The notes beneath the pieces are model-generated. The model saw only the letters and a program-made list of their open reading frames with translations, did no database searches and had not been told where the DNA came from. Position numbers and translations under genes: made by a program. Below, piece after piece: positions 6,789-14,308 of a DNA stretch of 23,376 bases. Position 1 is the stretch's first letter, and each line of letters opens with the position of its first letter. Origin of the DNA: CAYOYH01 sp964408165 (GTDB lineage Bacteria > Patescibacteriota > Saccharimonadia > Saccharimonadales > CAYOYH01); contig CAYOYH010000007.1 of assembly GCA_964408165.1 (NCBI GenBank), forward strand, positions 1 to 23,376. Direction: 5' to 3'.

Positions 6789-8707
6789 ACCCTTTCAAGA
6801 AAAATTCCTCTCCGCAAAACGATCCAGTAGATCTAGCAACGCTCCAGCAGCAAAGAGAGCAGGCCGAGGTAGAGCAAGAATTCTCACGGGGTGTTACTGC
6901 TCTTCGTGATTTCATCGCACCTAGCTCTATCGAGCTAGAATCTGGACACTACCGGCTAGGCACCCGGTACGCTCGGGCGTTTTATGTCTACGGCTATCCT
7001 AGGCAAATTTATACTGGCTGGCTTTCGCCACTTATAAATATGGACGAAGAAATCGATCTGTCGTTTTTTATTTACCCCGTCAACAGCCAAGTGGTACTAA
7101 AGAACCTAAAACGCAAAGTCGGTCAGCTAGAAGCCAGCCTACAGATAAACGCCGAAAAAGGTCGGGTCCGAGACCCTGGTCTGCAAGCAGCTGTTGCTGA
7201 CGCCGAGGAGTTGCGCGACAAGCTACAGGTTGGCGAAGAGCGATTTTTCAGGTTTGGTTTTTATTTCACCATTTATGCTCATTCCCTGGAGGAGTTGGAC
7301 TTCGTCCAGCACAAAGTTGAAACAGTTCTTGGCCAGCAGTTGATTTACTCCAAGCCAGCCACGGTCCAGATGGAGCAAGCTCTTAACTCGGTGGCGCCAC
7401 AAGGTACCGATTTGCTACAGATAAGACGCAATATGGACACCGGAGCGCTCTCGACCAGTTTTCCATTTACTTCTGCAGACCTGACCCAGGATGAAGGTAT
7501 TTTATATGGCGTCAACATGCACAATTCTGGTTTAGTCATCTTCGACCGTTTTAGTTTAGAAAACGCCAACATGGTGGTTTTTGCCAAGTCTGGCGCTGGT
7601 AAATCCTTTGCTGTTAAACTCGAAGCGCTTAGAGGTTTGATGCTGGGCACCGAGGTGATAATCATCGACCCTGAAAATGAATATCAGAAGATGAGCGACG
7701 CTCTAGGTGGCTCATATGTCCGGCTGTCCCTGAACTCGACAACCCGCATCAACCCCTTTGACCTGCCTCGTGTAATAGAGAAGGAAGATGCCGACAACGC
7801 TCTGCGCTCCAACCTAATAACCCTTCATGGTCTACTAAGGCTAATGATGGGCGGTGCCCAGGCACAAATGGCGGCTAGTGGTGGAGGAGCAGTGCAGCCC
7901 GCTCTGACTCCGGTGGAAGAAGCTGACTTAGATCAAGCGCTTATTGAAACTTATGCCAAGGCTGGCATCACTAACGATCCACTAACACACCGCACGCCAG
8001 CACCAACGATTAACGATCTCTACGAAACCTTACTTCACATGCAGGGCACTGGCCCACAGCTGGCTCAGCGACTGCGAAAATACACTAGCGGTACATTTTC
8101 CGGTATCTTCTCCCAACAATCAAATGTGGACATCGGCAACAATCTAACGGTGTTTAATGTTCGCGACCTAGAGGACGAACTACGGCCGGTGGCTATGTAT
8201 ATTGTGCTCAACTACATCTGGAACAAAACCAAAGCCGACAAAAGAAAGCGCATGTTGATTGTTGACGAAGCCTGGCAATTAATGCGCTACGAGGATTCGG
8301 CTAATTTCATGTTTAGCCTCGCTAAGCGCGCTAGAAAATACAATCTTGGTCTAACGACCATTACTCAGGATGTCGAAGATTTTATGAGTTCTAAGATGGG
8401 TCGGGCAGTGGTAGCTAACTCCTCCATGCAATTGCTACTGAAGCAGTCGCCCTCCGCTGTAGATATTTTGGCTGACACCTTCAAGCTCACCAGCGAAGAG
8501 AAAAAGCGCCTCAGCCAATTCCCGATAGGACAAGGCTTGTTCTTTGCCGGCCAAAGCCACGTTCATATTCAAATTATTGCTTCTGAAACTGAAGCGAAAC
8601 TCATAAACACAGACCCCGATGAACAACCACAAGCAACCGCGCATGAAATAAATATGCAACCCCCGGCCAACCAAGGTTCTTCTGAGCCGCGAGCGATGGA
8701 GATATAA
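6782..8707 (+). CDS. virB4: VirB4/TraC-family type IV secretion ATPase
   Basis: This 641-residue AAA+ ATPase should energise assembly or transport at the inner membrane, working with the VirB6-like and PrgI proteins. Walker A is at residues 268-275 (AKSGAGKS), Walker B at 491-497 (MLIVDEA), and a downstream motif TTITQDVEDF is typical of VirB4/TraG-type ATPases. The N-terminal 230 residues are the alpha/beta region that contacts partners, including HYRLGTRYARAFYVYGYPRQ. AAGGAG sits about 7 nt before the ATG, the best ribosome binding site in the cluster. Length is shorter than Agrobacterium VirB4 (about 790), consistent with part of the N-region being encoded by the preceding gene. It is the only secretion ATPase in the window. 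Confidence 0.93.
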   Translation: MLNPFKKNSSPQNDPVDLATLQQQREQAEVEQEFSRGVTALRDFIAPSSIELESGHYRLGTRYARAFYVYGYPRQIYTGWLSPLINMDEEIDLSFFIYPVNSQVVLKNLKRKVGQLEASLQINAEKGRVRDPGLQAAVADAEELRDKLQVGEERFFRFGFYFTIYAHSLEELDFVQHKVETVLGQQLIYSKPATVQMEQALNSVAPQGTDLLQIRRNMDTGALSTSFPFTSADLTQDEGILYGVNMHNSGLVIFDRFSLENANMVVFAKSGAGKSFAVKLEALRGLMLGTEVIIIDPENEYQKMSDALGGSYVRLSLNSTTRINPFDLPRVIEKEDADNALRSNLITLHGLLRLMMGGAQAQMAASGGGAVQPALTPVEEADLDQALIETYAKAGITNDPLTHRTPAPTINDLYETLLHMQGTGPQLAQRLRKYTSGTFSGIFSQQSNVDIGNNLTVFNVRDLEDELRPVAMYIVLNYIWNKTKADKRKRMLIVDEAWQLMRYEDSANFMFSLAKRARKYNLGLTTITQDVEDFMSSKMGRAVVANSSMQLLLKQSPSAVDILADTFKLTSEEKKRLSQFPIGQGLFFAGQSHVHIQIIASETEAKLINTDPDEQPQATAHEINMQPPANQGSSEPRAMEI

Positions 8708-8715
8708 TTTAAGCC

Positions 8716-11643
8716 ATGGCCATTAAACTAGACGACAGACCAGACGCCGACAATCCAATTGATGAACGCTATCATGACAAGCTTAACAATCAAGACAAGA
8801 TTGACGACGAGTTCAACAAGCAACCTTCACCGGAAAATATGGCCAGAGATGGGAAATCAAGGGGTGAATCTGTAGATCTAGGCTCTGCAGAAGACAGTGC
8901 TGTCAGAAAAAAGGGGGGTGTAGTTTCTGGTGGGTCACCCTCGCTTGAAGACAAAAATCCGCCCCGTGAGAATCAGCGCAGTGCTTTCACGATTCTCAGA
9001 AATCTTTCCGGAAAGAAAAAGGGTGTGGTTGGCGGCGTCGGGGGAATAACCGTGCTCATTATCCTAATCCTCTTCCCGATAATTGCCGGGCCGCTTCAGT
9101 TAATACATATTTCCAAGTTGCTTTTGTCTAATTTTGATATGTCCAATGAAATGGGCGATATTCGCACTGGCCGGCTCATTCGCCATCTATGGCATGCCGA
9201 TGCTCCCGAACGAGCTCGTCTGGGAGTTATCGCAGACCGCGTGGCTACCAAAGTCGAAAATAAGCTCCGTAGCGACGGAATCGAAGTGCTGAAAACAGAT
9301 GACGGACATCGAATGCGTGGATTCAAAATCAAAGGTCAAGAATTCCCTGTGGATGGTAAAAACCACGCCCAAAGGAAGGCTTTTCGAGCAGCCTTGAGAG
9401 ACAGCGGCTACGGCAGAATAGCCACAGCCCTAATGTCTCGCCCGATGTTCGCTAGATACGGCGTAGACTTGAGGCCTTTGGGTAATCTCAGAGGCCAGGC
9501 GGGCGAGAGTACCGATGCTTTTAAAAAACGCATCCGAGCCAACAACGACGCACGAATATCTGACGGTGTTCACAATGTATCTATTAGAAGTATAGATGGG
9601 CAGATTAAGGAGCTTAATGAAAGTAGAGACGAAAATACCGAAAATAACAAAAAGATTGACGAAAAGATTAAGAAATTGGAAAACACTAGGGCTGAAATGG
9701 ACAGGGCGGGAAAGGGTAGCCTCGGTGAAGCCGGTGAAATTCAGCAGGAAGTTAGGGAGGCGATCAGAAATACCGACGGCACGGAAAGCGACAAAATAAA
9801 AGCCGGTGGCGAAGCTTTGATTAAGAACATTGGCAAGGGTAGCGCCATAGTGGCCGCCGTGGGCATGTCTGTTTGTCTCGCTAGAGCTATTGCTAAGGCG
9901 GCACCTTTGGCTGAAGTGCGCAATAAATTTATCCCTATGATCAGAATTGCCATGACGAACATAAGTATCGGCGAGCAATTATTGGGCGACACTAGTGGAG
10001 ACATCACCGAAGAAGAAATTAGTGTTGCTTTAGAGAACCTGTCTAACGAATTTGGCGACTGGTCCGATGCCGAACATATGAACCTGCTGAAAACGGGGTC
10101 GTTCGTTGGGGTGAGTTCGCCGGGTTTGGCTATTGGCGCAGCAGCCGAAAGTGGCTGGGTGGAAGTCGGCGAAGCTTTGAATATGCCTGGAGTTGATGGG
10201 TTGTGTTCTTTGATGGGTAATGTCGTCTTTCAAGCTGGAGCTGCCGGGGCTGAGTTTTTGTTTAACGCTACTGGAGTAGGAGCGTTAGTGAGAATCGCTG
10301 TAATTGAAGTTAGCTTTGAAGCCTTTGCAAGATTTATTGTTTCGCCGCATGGCGCATCAGTTATTGCTTCAATCGGCGGAATAGAAGTCACTGGTTCGAC
10401 AGCTGGGCCAAACCGCGGCAACGCCATGCCCATCGGCAGCTTCTATGCTGCAAACTTAGTGGCGGCTGAAATGGGTGGAGTTACTTTGACAAACGAAGAG
10501 GCGACCTTAACACAGGCGCATATTGAGGAGAGTAATCCTGAGCGATTTGACGAGCGTAGCTTGTTTGACCGTTACGCCAACATCAACCTCCCTAGTTCAC
10601 TGCTAGGTTCTTTTGTTATGAGAACCCACCTGGCTACAGCTGGCGGGGTGTTAAATTTTAACCCAGTCAACCTGGTTTCTAGCTTTTTTTCAGCCATACC
10701 TTCTTTTTTCACCAACAGCGTTACTGCTAGCAACAGCGAACCCTTTAGCGGCGTAGGAAAGGTTGGTTTCACGGTAGAGGAAATGACCTCCGAGGTGACG
10801 GATAACCCTTTTGAGAATGAGATATATTTGCTGGGTAGATTTAAAGAAAATCCCGGACTCAAAAATGAGCTCGGGGAATGTATTCCAGAGCCACTAAACC
10901 TCAACGAACCCCGAAGCGGTTATTATACCGTTGAGCGACTCTGCGCAGATCGTGACGAAAGCTTTCAAAACGATTTACTCAGATACCGCATGTATCTCCT
11001 AGATCAAAAACTCTTACTAGGGCTTGGCTGCTATGCTGGCGATAATATTTCCTGCGCGGAGCTTGGACTAAGGGGCGGAGGCTCAGCCCCTCCCCCAGCA
11101 ACTGCAGGGCAGATTGTAAGCGGCACCGTACGAGAGCTGGCACAGCAAATACTTGATAATGAGGCCAGCGGGGGCGGCATAAGTTTTCAGATGGATGGTG
11201 GTATTTATGATCAAAAAGACTTGACCTTTATTCCTTTGTCGAGGGGTGAACAGGCCATCGTAAACGACCCTGATATTCCTCCGACAACAACTAATGTAAG
11301 CGCTGAGTTGCTGAGGATTATACTCCAGGCAAACGCCGACGGACATAATTTCCAAATCTTGAGCGTTACGACTAGAGATCACAGTGATACGGGCGCTCAT
11401 CCAAATGGCATGGCGGTTGATTTTGCTGCCAATGATGAATTGTATAAGTACTTTTACAACAATAGCACCCATAACGGAGGCGATCTCTGTGTGGGGGGTT
11501 TAATTTATATGGGTGAAGTCCCCAGACACACCACTGGCGAGTTGAATCTTTTCGAGGGAAGGCCAGGAAATAAAAACGCCTCGGGTCACACAGGTCACAT
11601 CCATTTATCGGTAACTACTAACGATATAAGGGGGTGTCATTGA
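8716..11643 (+). CDS. Membrane-anchored protein with C-terminal M15-like peptidase
   Basis: The 975-residue protein has a polar N-terminus (about 1-100), a strong membrane helix (about 102-132, GGITVLIILILFPIIAG), a coiled coil (about 293-335, rich in Glu/Lys/Asn) and several Ala/Gly-rich hydrophobic helices between 370 and 680. A C-terminal module follows from about 863. That module carries HPNGMAVD (895-902) and GHIH (960-963), the Zn-ligand pattern of M15-type D,D-/L,D-carboxypeptidases and phage endopeptidases, so it probably cleaves peptidoglycan stem peptides outside the membrane. The gene starts 8 bp after virB4 with a weak ribosome binding site. The region encoding CYAGDNISCAELG is part of a 52-bp sequence repeated just before the next gene, so the peptidase module may be a later addition. 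Confidence 0.78.
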   Translation: MAIKLDDRPDADNPIDERYHDKLNNQDKIDDEFNKQPSPENMARDGKSRGESVDLGSAEDSAVRKKGGVVSGGSPSLEDKNPPRENQRSAFTILRNLSGKKKGVVGGVGGITVLIILILFPIIAGPLQLIHISKLLLSNFDMSNEMGDIRTGRLIRHLWHADAPERARLGVIADRVATKVENKLRSDGIEVLKTDDGHRMRGFKIKGQEFPVDGKNHAQRKAFRAALRDSGYGRIATALMSRPMFARYGVDLRPLGNLRGQAGESTDAFKKRIRANNDARISDGVHNVSIRSIDGQIKELNESRDENTENNKKIDEKIKKLENTRAEMDRAGKGSLGEAGEIQQEVREAIRNTDGTESDKIKAGGEALIKNIGKGSAIVAAVGMSVCLARAIAKAAPLAEVRNKFIPMIRIAMTNISIGEQLLGDTSGDITEEEISVALENLSNEFGDWSDAEHMNLLKTGSFVGVSSPGLAIGAAAESGWVEVGEALNMPGVDGLCSLMGNVVFQAGAAGAEFLFNATGVGALVRIAVIEVSFEAFARFIVSPHGASVIASIGGIEVTGSTAGPNRGNAMPIGSFYAANLVAAEMGGVTLTNEEATLTQAHIEESNPERFDERSLFDRYANINLPSSLLGSFVMRTHLATAGGVLNFNPVNLVSSFFSAIPSFFTNSVTASNSEPFSGVGKVGFTVEEMTSEVTDNPFENEIYLLGRFKENPGLKNELGECIPEPLNLNEPRSGYYTVERLCADRDESFQNDLLRYRMYLLDQKLLLGLGCYAGDNISCAELGLRGGGSAPPPATAGQIVSGTVRELAQQILDNEASGGGISFQMDGGIYDQKDLTFIPLSRGEQAIVNDPDIPPTTTNVSAELLRIILQANADGHNFQILSVTTRDHSDTGAHPNGMAVDFAANDELYKYFYNNSTHNGGDLCVGGLIYMGEVPRHTTGELNLFEGRPGNKNASGHTGHIHLSVTTNDIRGCH
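11015..11066 (+). repeat. 52-bp perfect direct repeat, copy 1 (coding)
   Basis: The segment from TACTAGGGCTTGG to GCGGAGCTTGG is identical to 11695-11746. Here it encodes LLGLGCYAGDNISCAELG, just before the linker (RGGGSAPPPATAG) that leads to the M15-like domain. Confidence 0.9.
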
Positions 11644-11753
11644 TGTCTGACCGAGCAATGGACTGCGCTTTGTCCCCTGTGTTTATCGTTTTTATACTAG
11701 GGCTTGGCTGCTATGCTGGCGATAATATTTCCTGCGCGGAGCTTGGGGTATGA
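11643..11753 (+). CDS. Small coupled ORF (36 aa) carrying the repeated peptide
   Basis: The ATG at 11643 overlaps the previous stop (TGATG) and its TGA overlaps the next gene's ATG (ATGA at 11750-11753). The product starts MSDRAMDCALSPVFIVF and continues ILGLGCYAGDNISCAELGV. Its last 18 residues before the final Val repeat those of the upstream protein in the same reading frame. It has one hydrophobic stretch. It may be the relic C-terminus of the ancestral 975-aa gene, or a small translated membrane peptide that couples the two hydrolase genes. It has no ribosome binding site of its own apart from re-initiation. Confidence 0.4.
   Translation: MSDRAMDCALSPVFIVFILGLGCYAGDNISCAELGV
11695..11746 (+). 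repeat. 52-bp perfect direct repeat, copy 2 (intergenic/leader)
   Basis: It is identical to 11015-11066, 680 bp downstream. The GGAG inside it (11738-11741) is the Shine-Dalgarno candidate for the next gene, 8 nt before its ATG. Recombination between copies would remove exactly the M15-like module. Confidence 0.9.
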
Positions 11754-13027
11754 AGCGAATACTCACTACCTTTTTTCTCTCAGCCCTGCTGCTGACCTCG
11801 TCAGCTGGCGTCTATGGCATTTCGCCGGAACAAAGAGCGCTTTTCCGGTCGGGAATACACTGGTATGACACGGTGGCCGTCGAGACTTTTTGTGCCGCGG
11901 GGGAAGTTGTAAATTTGGTTGGCAGGAACAATGTCGAAAAAGTATATAACTATTTCCGTTCCCGAGGGCTTACACCAAAACAAAGCGCCGCTATTGTTGG
12001 CAATTTTATGGTCGAGACTGGAGGCGAAATGAATCCAGCGATAAAACAAGGCCCTAGAATTGGCGGCCAATGGCAAACTTTCTCTACGATTTCTGAAGTT
12101 GAAAATTCTGATGGCGGACTTGGTTTTGGTCTAGCTCAGTGGACCCATGACAGTCGGCAGACTGCTTGGGTAGAGTTTGTTAGAGAGAACGGGCATACCA
12201 TCACCGACCTCGGATCTCAGCTGGAGTGGACCTGGCACGAATGGCCTTCTCGTTCGTATTACGGAAAAGATAAATTTTTAGAGGCAGACCCAACCGATTT
12301 AAGACAGCTCACCTGGATATTTTTGGCGTATTACGAAAGACCCGGAGCAATTAGAGGGTATGAGCAACAACTAGACCAGCCTAGGTCTGGCCCCGCCCTA
12401 GGTTCGCTAGACGAGCGCGAAAGACATGCCCAGGAAGCTCTCCTTCGGTTCGGAGGTAACACCGTCTACGCTATCGACGCTGCCAACTCCTGCCTGGCTG
12501 GGACTGAAGCTACGGATTTCAAGGCAACAGGGGTGCGAATCGATGGTTCGCCATCCGGCAGACATGTAAGGAGTAACTGTTCTGCTGGTTTCACAGACGG
12601 CGCATCTGTTTTAAAACAGTTTATTGTGGACACCTGGAAGCCCCCTGTTACTGGTGTCGGGGGTTTCAATTGTCGCCCGATAAATAATTGCGGACCAGAT
12701 GATAGAAGGAAGAAGGGAGAAGACTACCCTCGGGTAGGGGAGCGTCACTGCAAAACCACACCTACAAGTATCCATGGTTTAGGTCGAGCCTTAGATATCC
12801 ACATTAACCTTTCTTCTGATAAGGACACTGGTGAGCAGATACGAAACTGGCTCATCAATAACTCTGAAGCGATCGGCGTGCAACGCATAATTTGGAACTA
12901 CCATAGTTGGAATTCTCAGAGAGACGGTTGGAATGCTTTTGGTGGCCACTCTCATACTGGACATATACATATGGAAATTAACAAGGACGGCGCCACTAAA
13001 AGTCTGCCGTGGTATATAGGGAGGTGA
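11750..13027 (+). CDS. Secreted phage-tail-lysozyme / M15-like hydrolase
   Basis: The 425-residue product has a signal peptide (MKRILTTFFLSALLLTSSAG, cleavage near 20-23), so it acts outside the membrane. Residues about 60-235 match the phage tail lysozyme fold: VYNYFRSRGLTPKQSAAIVG, then FMVETGGEMNP with the likely catalytic Glu89, then GFGLAQWT. A second domain (about 260-425) has HGLGRALDIH (342-351) and HTGHIHMEI (405/407), an M15/VldE-like Zn-binding pattern. Together these could cut both glycan strands and stem peptides. Several Cys residues in the second domain may form disulfides. GGAG from the 52-bp repeat lies 8 nt before the ATG. In this cluster the likely job is local wall opening for the secretion machine, of self or of a partner cell. 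Confidence 0.82.
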   Translation: MKRILTTFFLSALLLTSSAGVYGISPEQRALFRSGIHWYDTVAVETFCAAGEVVNLVGRNNVEKVYNYFRSRGLTPKQSAAIVGNFMVETGGEMNPAIKQGPRIGGQWQTFSTISEVENSDGGLGFGLAQWTHDSRQTAWVEFVRENGHTITDLGSQLEWTWHEWPSRSYYGKDKFLEADPTDLRQLTWIFLAYYERPGAIRGYEQQLDQPRSGPALGSLDERERHAQEALLRFGGNTVYAIDAANSCLAGTEATDFKATGVRIDGSPSGRHVRSNCSAGFTDGASVLKQFIVDTWKPPVTGVGGFNCRPINNCGPDDRRKKGEDYPRVGERHCKTTPTSIHGLGRALDIHINLSSDKDTGEQIRNWLINNSEAIGVQRIIWNYHSWNSQRDGWNAFGGHSHTGHIHMEINKDGATKSLPWYIGR

Positions 13028-13028
13028 G

Positions 13029-14270
13029 ATGATTAGGAGGAAAATGTTTACAAAAGTGTTTACGGTGTTAATGATAGCACTCGGCGGTTGGTTTATTTTT
13101 ACTCTGTTTTTAAGCCCTGGCTACTCGTTCATGGTCAGTTCCGAAAAAGACGCTCAGATTTCTGTGTCTACCGCAAAAAATGAAGCTTTTAAGATAATTG
13201 GAGTTGGTAACGCAGAGTACACCACTAGGCAAACCGAGCCTGTGTATGTCCGTGCTGTAAAAGGTGGCTCTGTAACTATGCGAACAGTCTTTCCGGCAGA
13301 TTCTGATGGAAAAGTGATTGAATTGGTATTGTCTGAACCAAAAAAACCTACGGTCTTAGTTAAGACTCCAATCACTAGTCCCCTTTCGGAAAAAGGGGTG
13401 TTTTATGGCATAAATAGCCTTACTCACACTATGGTGGCTGTCGCGCTTGATGGCCACGCTCCATTGAAATTAAGTTATATATCCGTCCCTTATGTCGACA
13501 GTCTAATTTGGTTAGATTCTGATAATTATCATTACAACATCTTCGGGGGCGGTGTTGGCACTGTCATTGACGACAACAATAAAGATAAATTGTTTTTACT
13601 CAATAAGTTGGCTTGGGGTGAGGAGGTGGCAAAAAAGGTTAGTAAATTTGGAACAAAACCTCTAGTGTTGCTGACCTCTAAGTCGCTATACACTAGCGAC
13701 GATTTCGGTAAATCACTGCATGAAATTGCCAGCGTCGAATCCGATGAACACTACTTCTTGGGTACGGGTGCTAAATATATCTACTACGTAGATAATTTAC
13801 CCCCAGGTGAATACACCGCGGAAGAAGACGGCATGGGAGAAGGTTCAGGCAGTGCCTTTTCTTCGGAACTCACCCTGTACGACTACCAGGGAAACACTAT
13901 CTTGCGCACAAGTTTACTGGGTTTCCCTGTAGTAGTGGACGTCTCATTCCACAGCCAGTCTTCAAGTGTCTTTGTCGCCGGCAAGAAAGGTTTGTTGCAA
14001 CTAGATAAGTCGGGCGAGGCAACTAGGGTCTTCGATTTTCCTTTTACTCTGCACGATATCGTGCCCCATGAAAATGCTATATATCTTTTTTCAAACCAAG
14101 GTGTTTGGTTGCTTGACCTAGCTTCAGAATCTTATAGTTTGGTCTACGACCCGGGTTTCAATACTTATATCGCCGGCTCGGCACAACTAAATAAAACCGG
14201 TGACAGGATATTTTTTACGACAGCTAACAGCCCTACTAACTCTGGAGCTTTATACCAGCTCAACCTATAG
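13029..14270 (+). CDS. Membrane-anchored protein, beta-propeller-like, unknown
   Basis: The product is 413 residues. One N-terminal membrane helix (about 8-30, VFTVLMIALGGWFIFTLFL) follows MIRRK, putting the rest outside the cell. The remainder is beta-rich with repeated segments of the type KYIYYVDNLPPGEY, SSVFVAGKKGLLQLDKSG, NAIYLFSNQGVWLLDL and DRIFFTTANSP. These look like successive blades of a propeller, but no family is recognised. The ATG at 13029 lies one base after the upstream stop, and GGGAGGTGAG overlaps that junction. An in-frame ATG at 13044 behind AGGAGG is an alternative start. As the last gene of the operon it could be an adhesin or scaffold for the envelope machine; this is position-based inference. 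Confidence 0.7.
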   Translation: MIRRKMFTKVFTVLMIALGGWFIFTLFLSPGYSFMVSSEKDAQISVSTAKNEAFKIIGVGNAEYTTRQTEPVYVRAVKGGSVTMRTVFPADSDGKVIELVLSEPKKPTVLVKTPITSPLSEKGVFYGINSLTHTMVAVALDGHAPLKLSYISVPYVDSLIWLDSDNYHYNIFGGGVGTVIDDNNKDKLFLLNKLAWGEEVAKKVSKFGTKPLVLLTSKSLYTSDDFGKSLHEIASVESDEHYFLGTGAKYIYYVDNLPPGEYTAEEDGMGEGSGSAFSSELTLYDYQGNTILRTSLLGFPVVVDVSFHSQSSSVFVAGKKGLLQLDKSGEATRVFDFPFTLHDIVPHENAIYLFSNQGVWLLDLASESYSLVYDPGFNTYIAGSAQLNKTGDRIFFTTANSPTNSGALYQLNL

Positions 14271-14282
14271 CCGCCTAAGTAG

Positions 14283-14302
14283 AAAATGTGCATTTTGTTT
14301 TT
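14283..14302. terminator. Candidate terminator between convergent genes
   Basis: AAAAT-GTGC-ATTTT is followed by G and TTTTT in the 38-bp gap between the last + gene and recF. The stem is only 5 bp and AT-rich, so it would be weak. Its position between convergent stops is what supports it. Confidence 0.35.
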
Positions 14303-14308
14303 AGGTGA

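Noticed and set aside
9430..9978. 182-codon open frame on the - strand inside the 975-aa gene
   Set aside because: It is antisense to a gene with clear domain structure, has no recognisable motif and no ribosome binding site. Long antisense frames are common opposite this codon usage.
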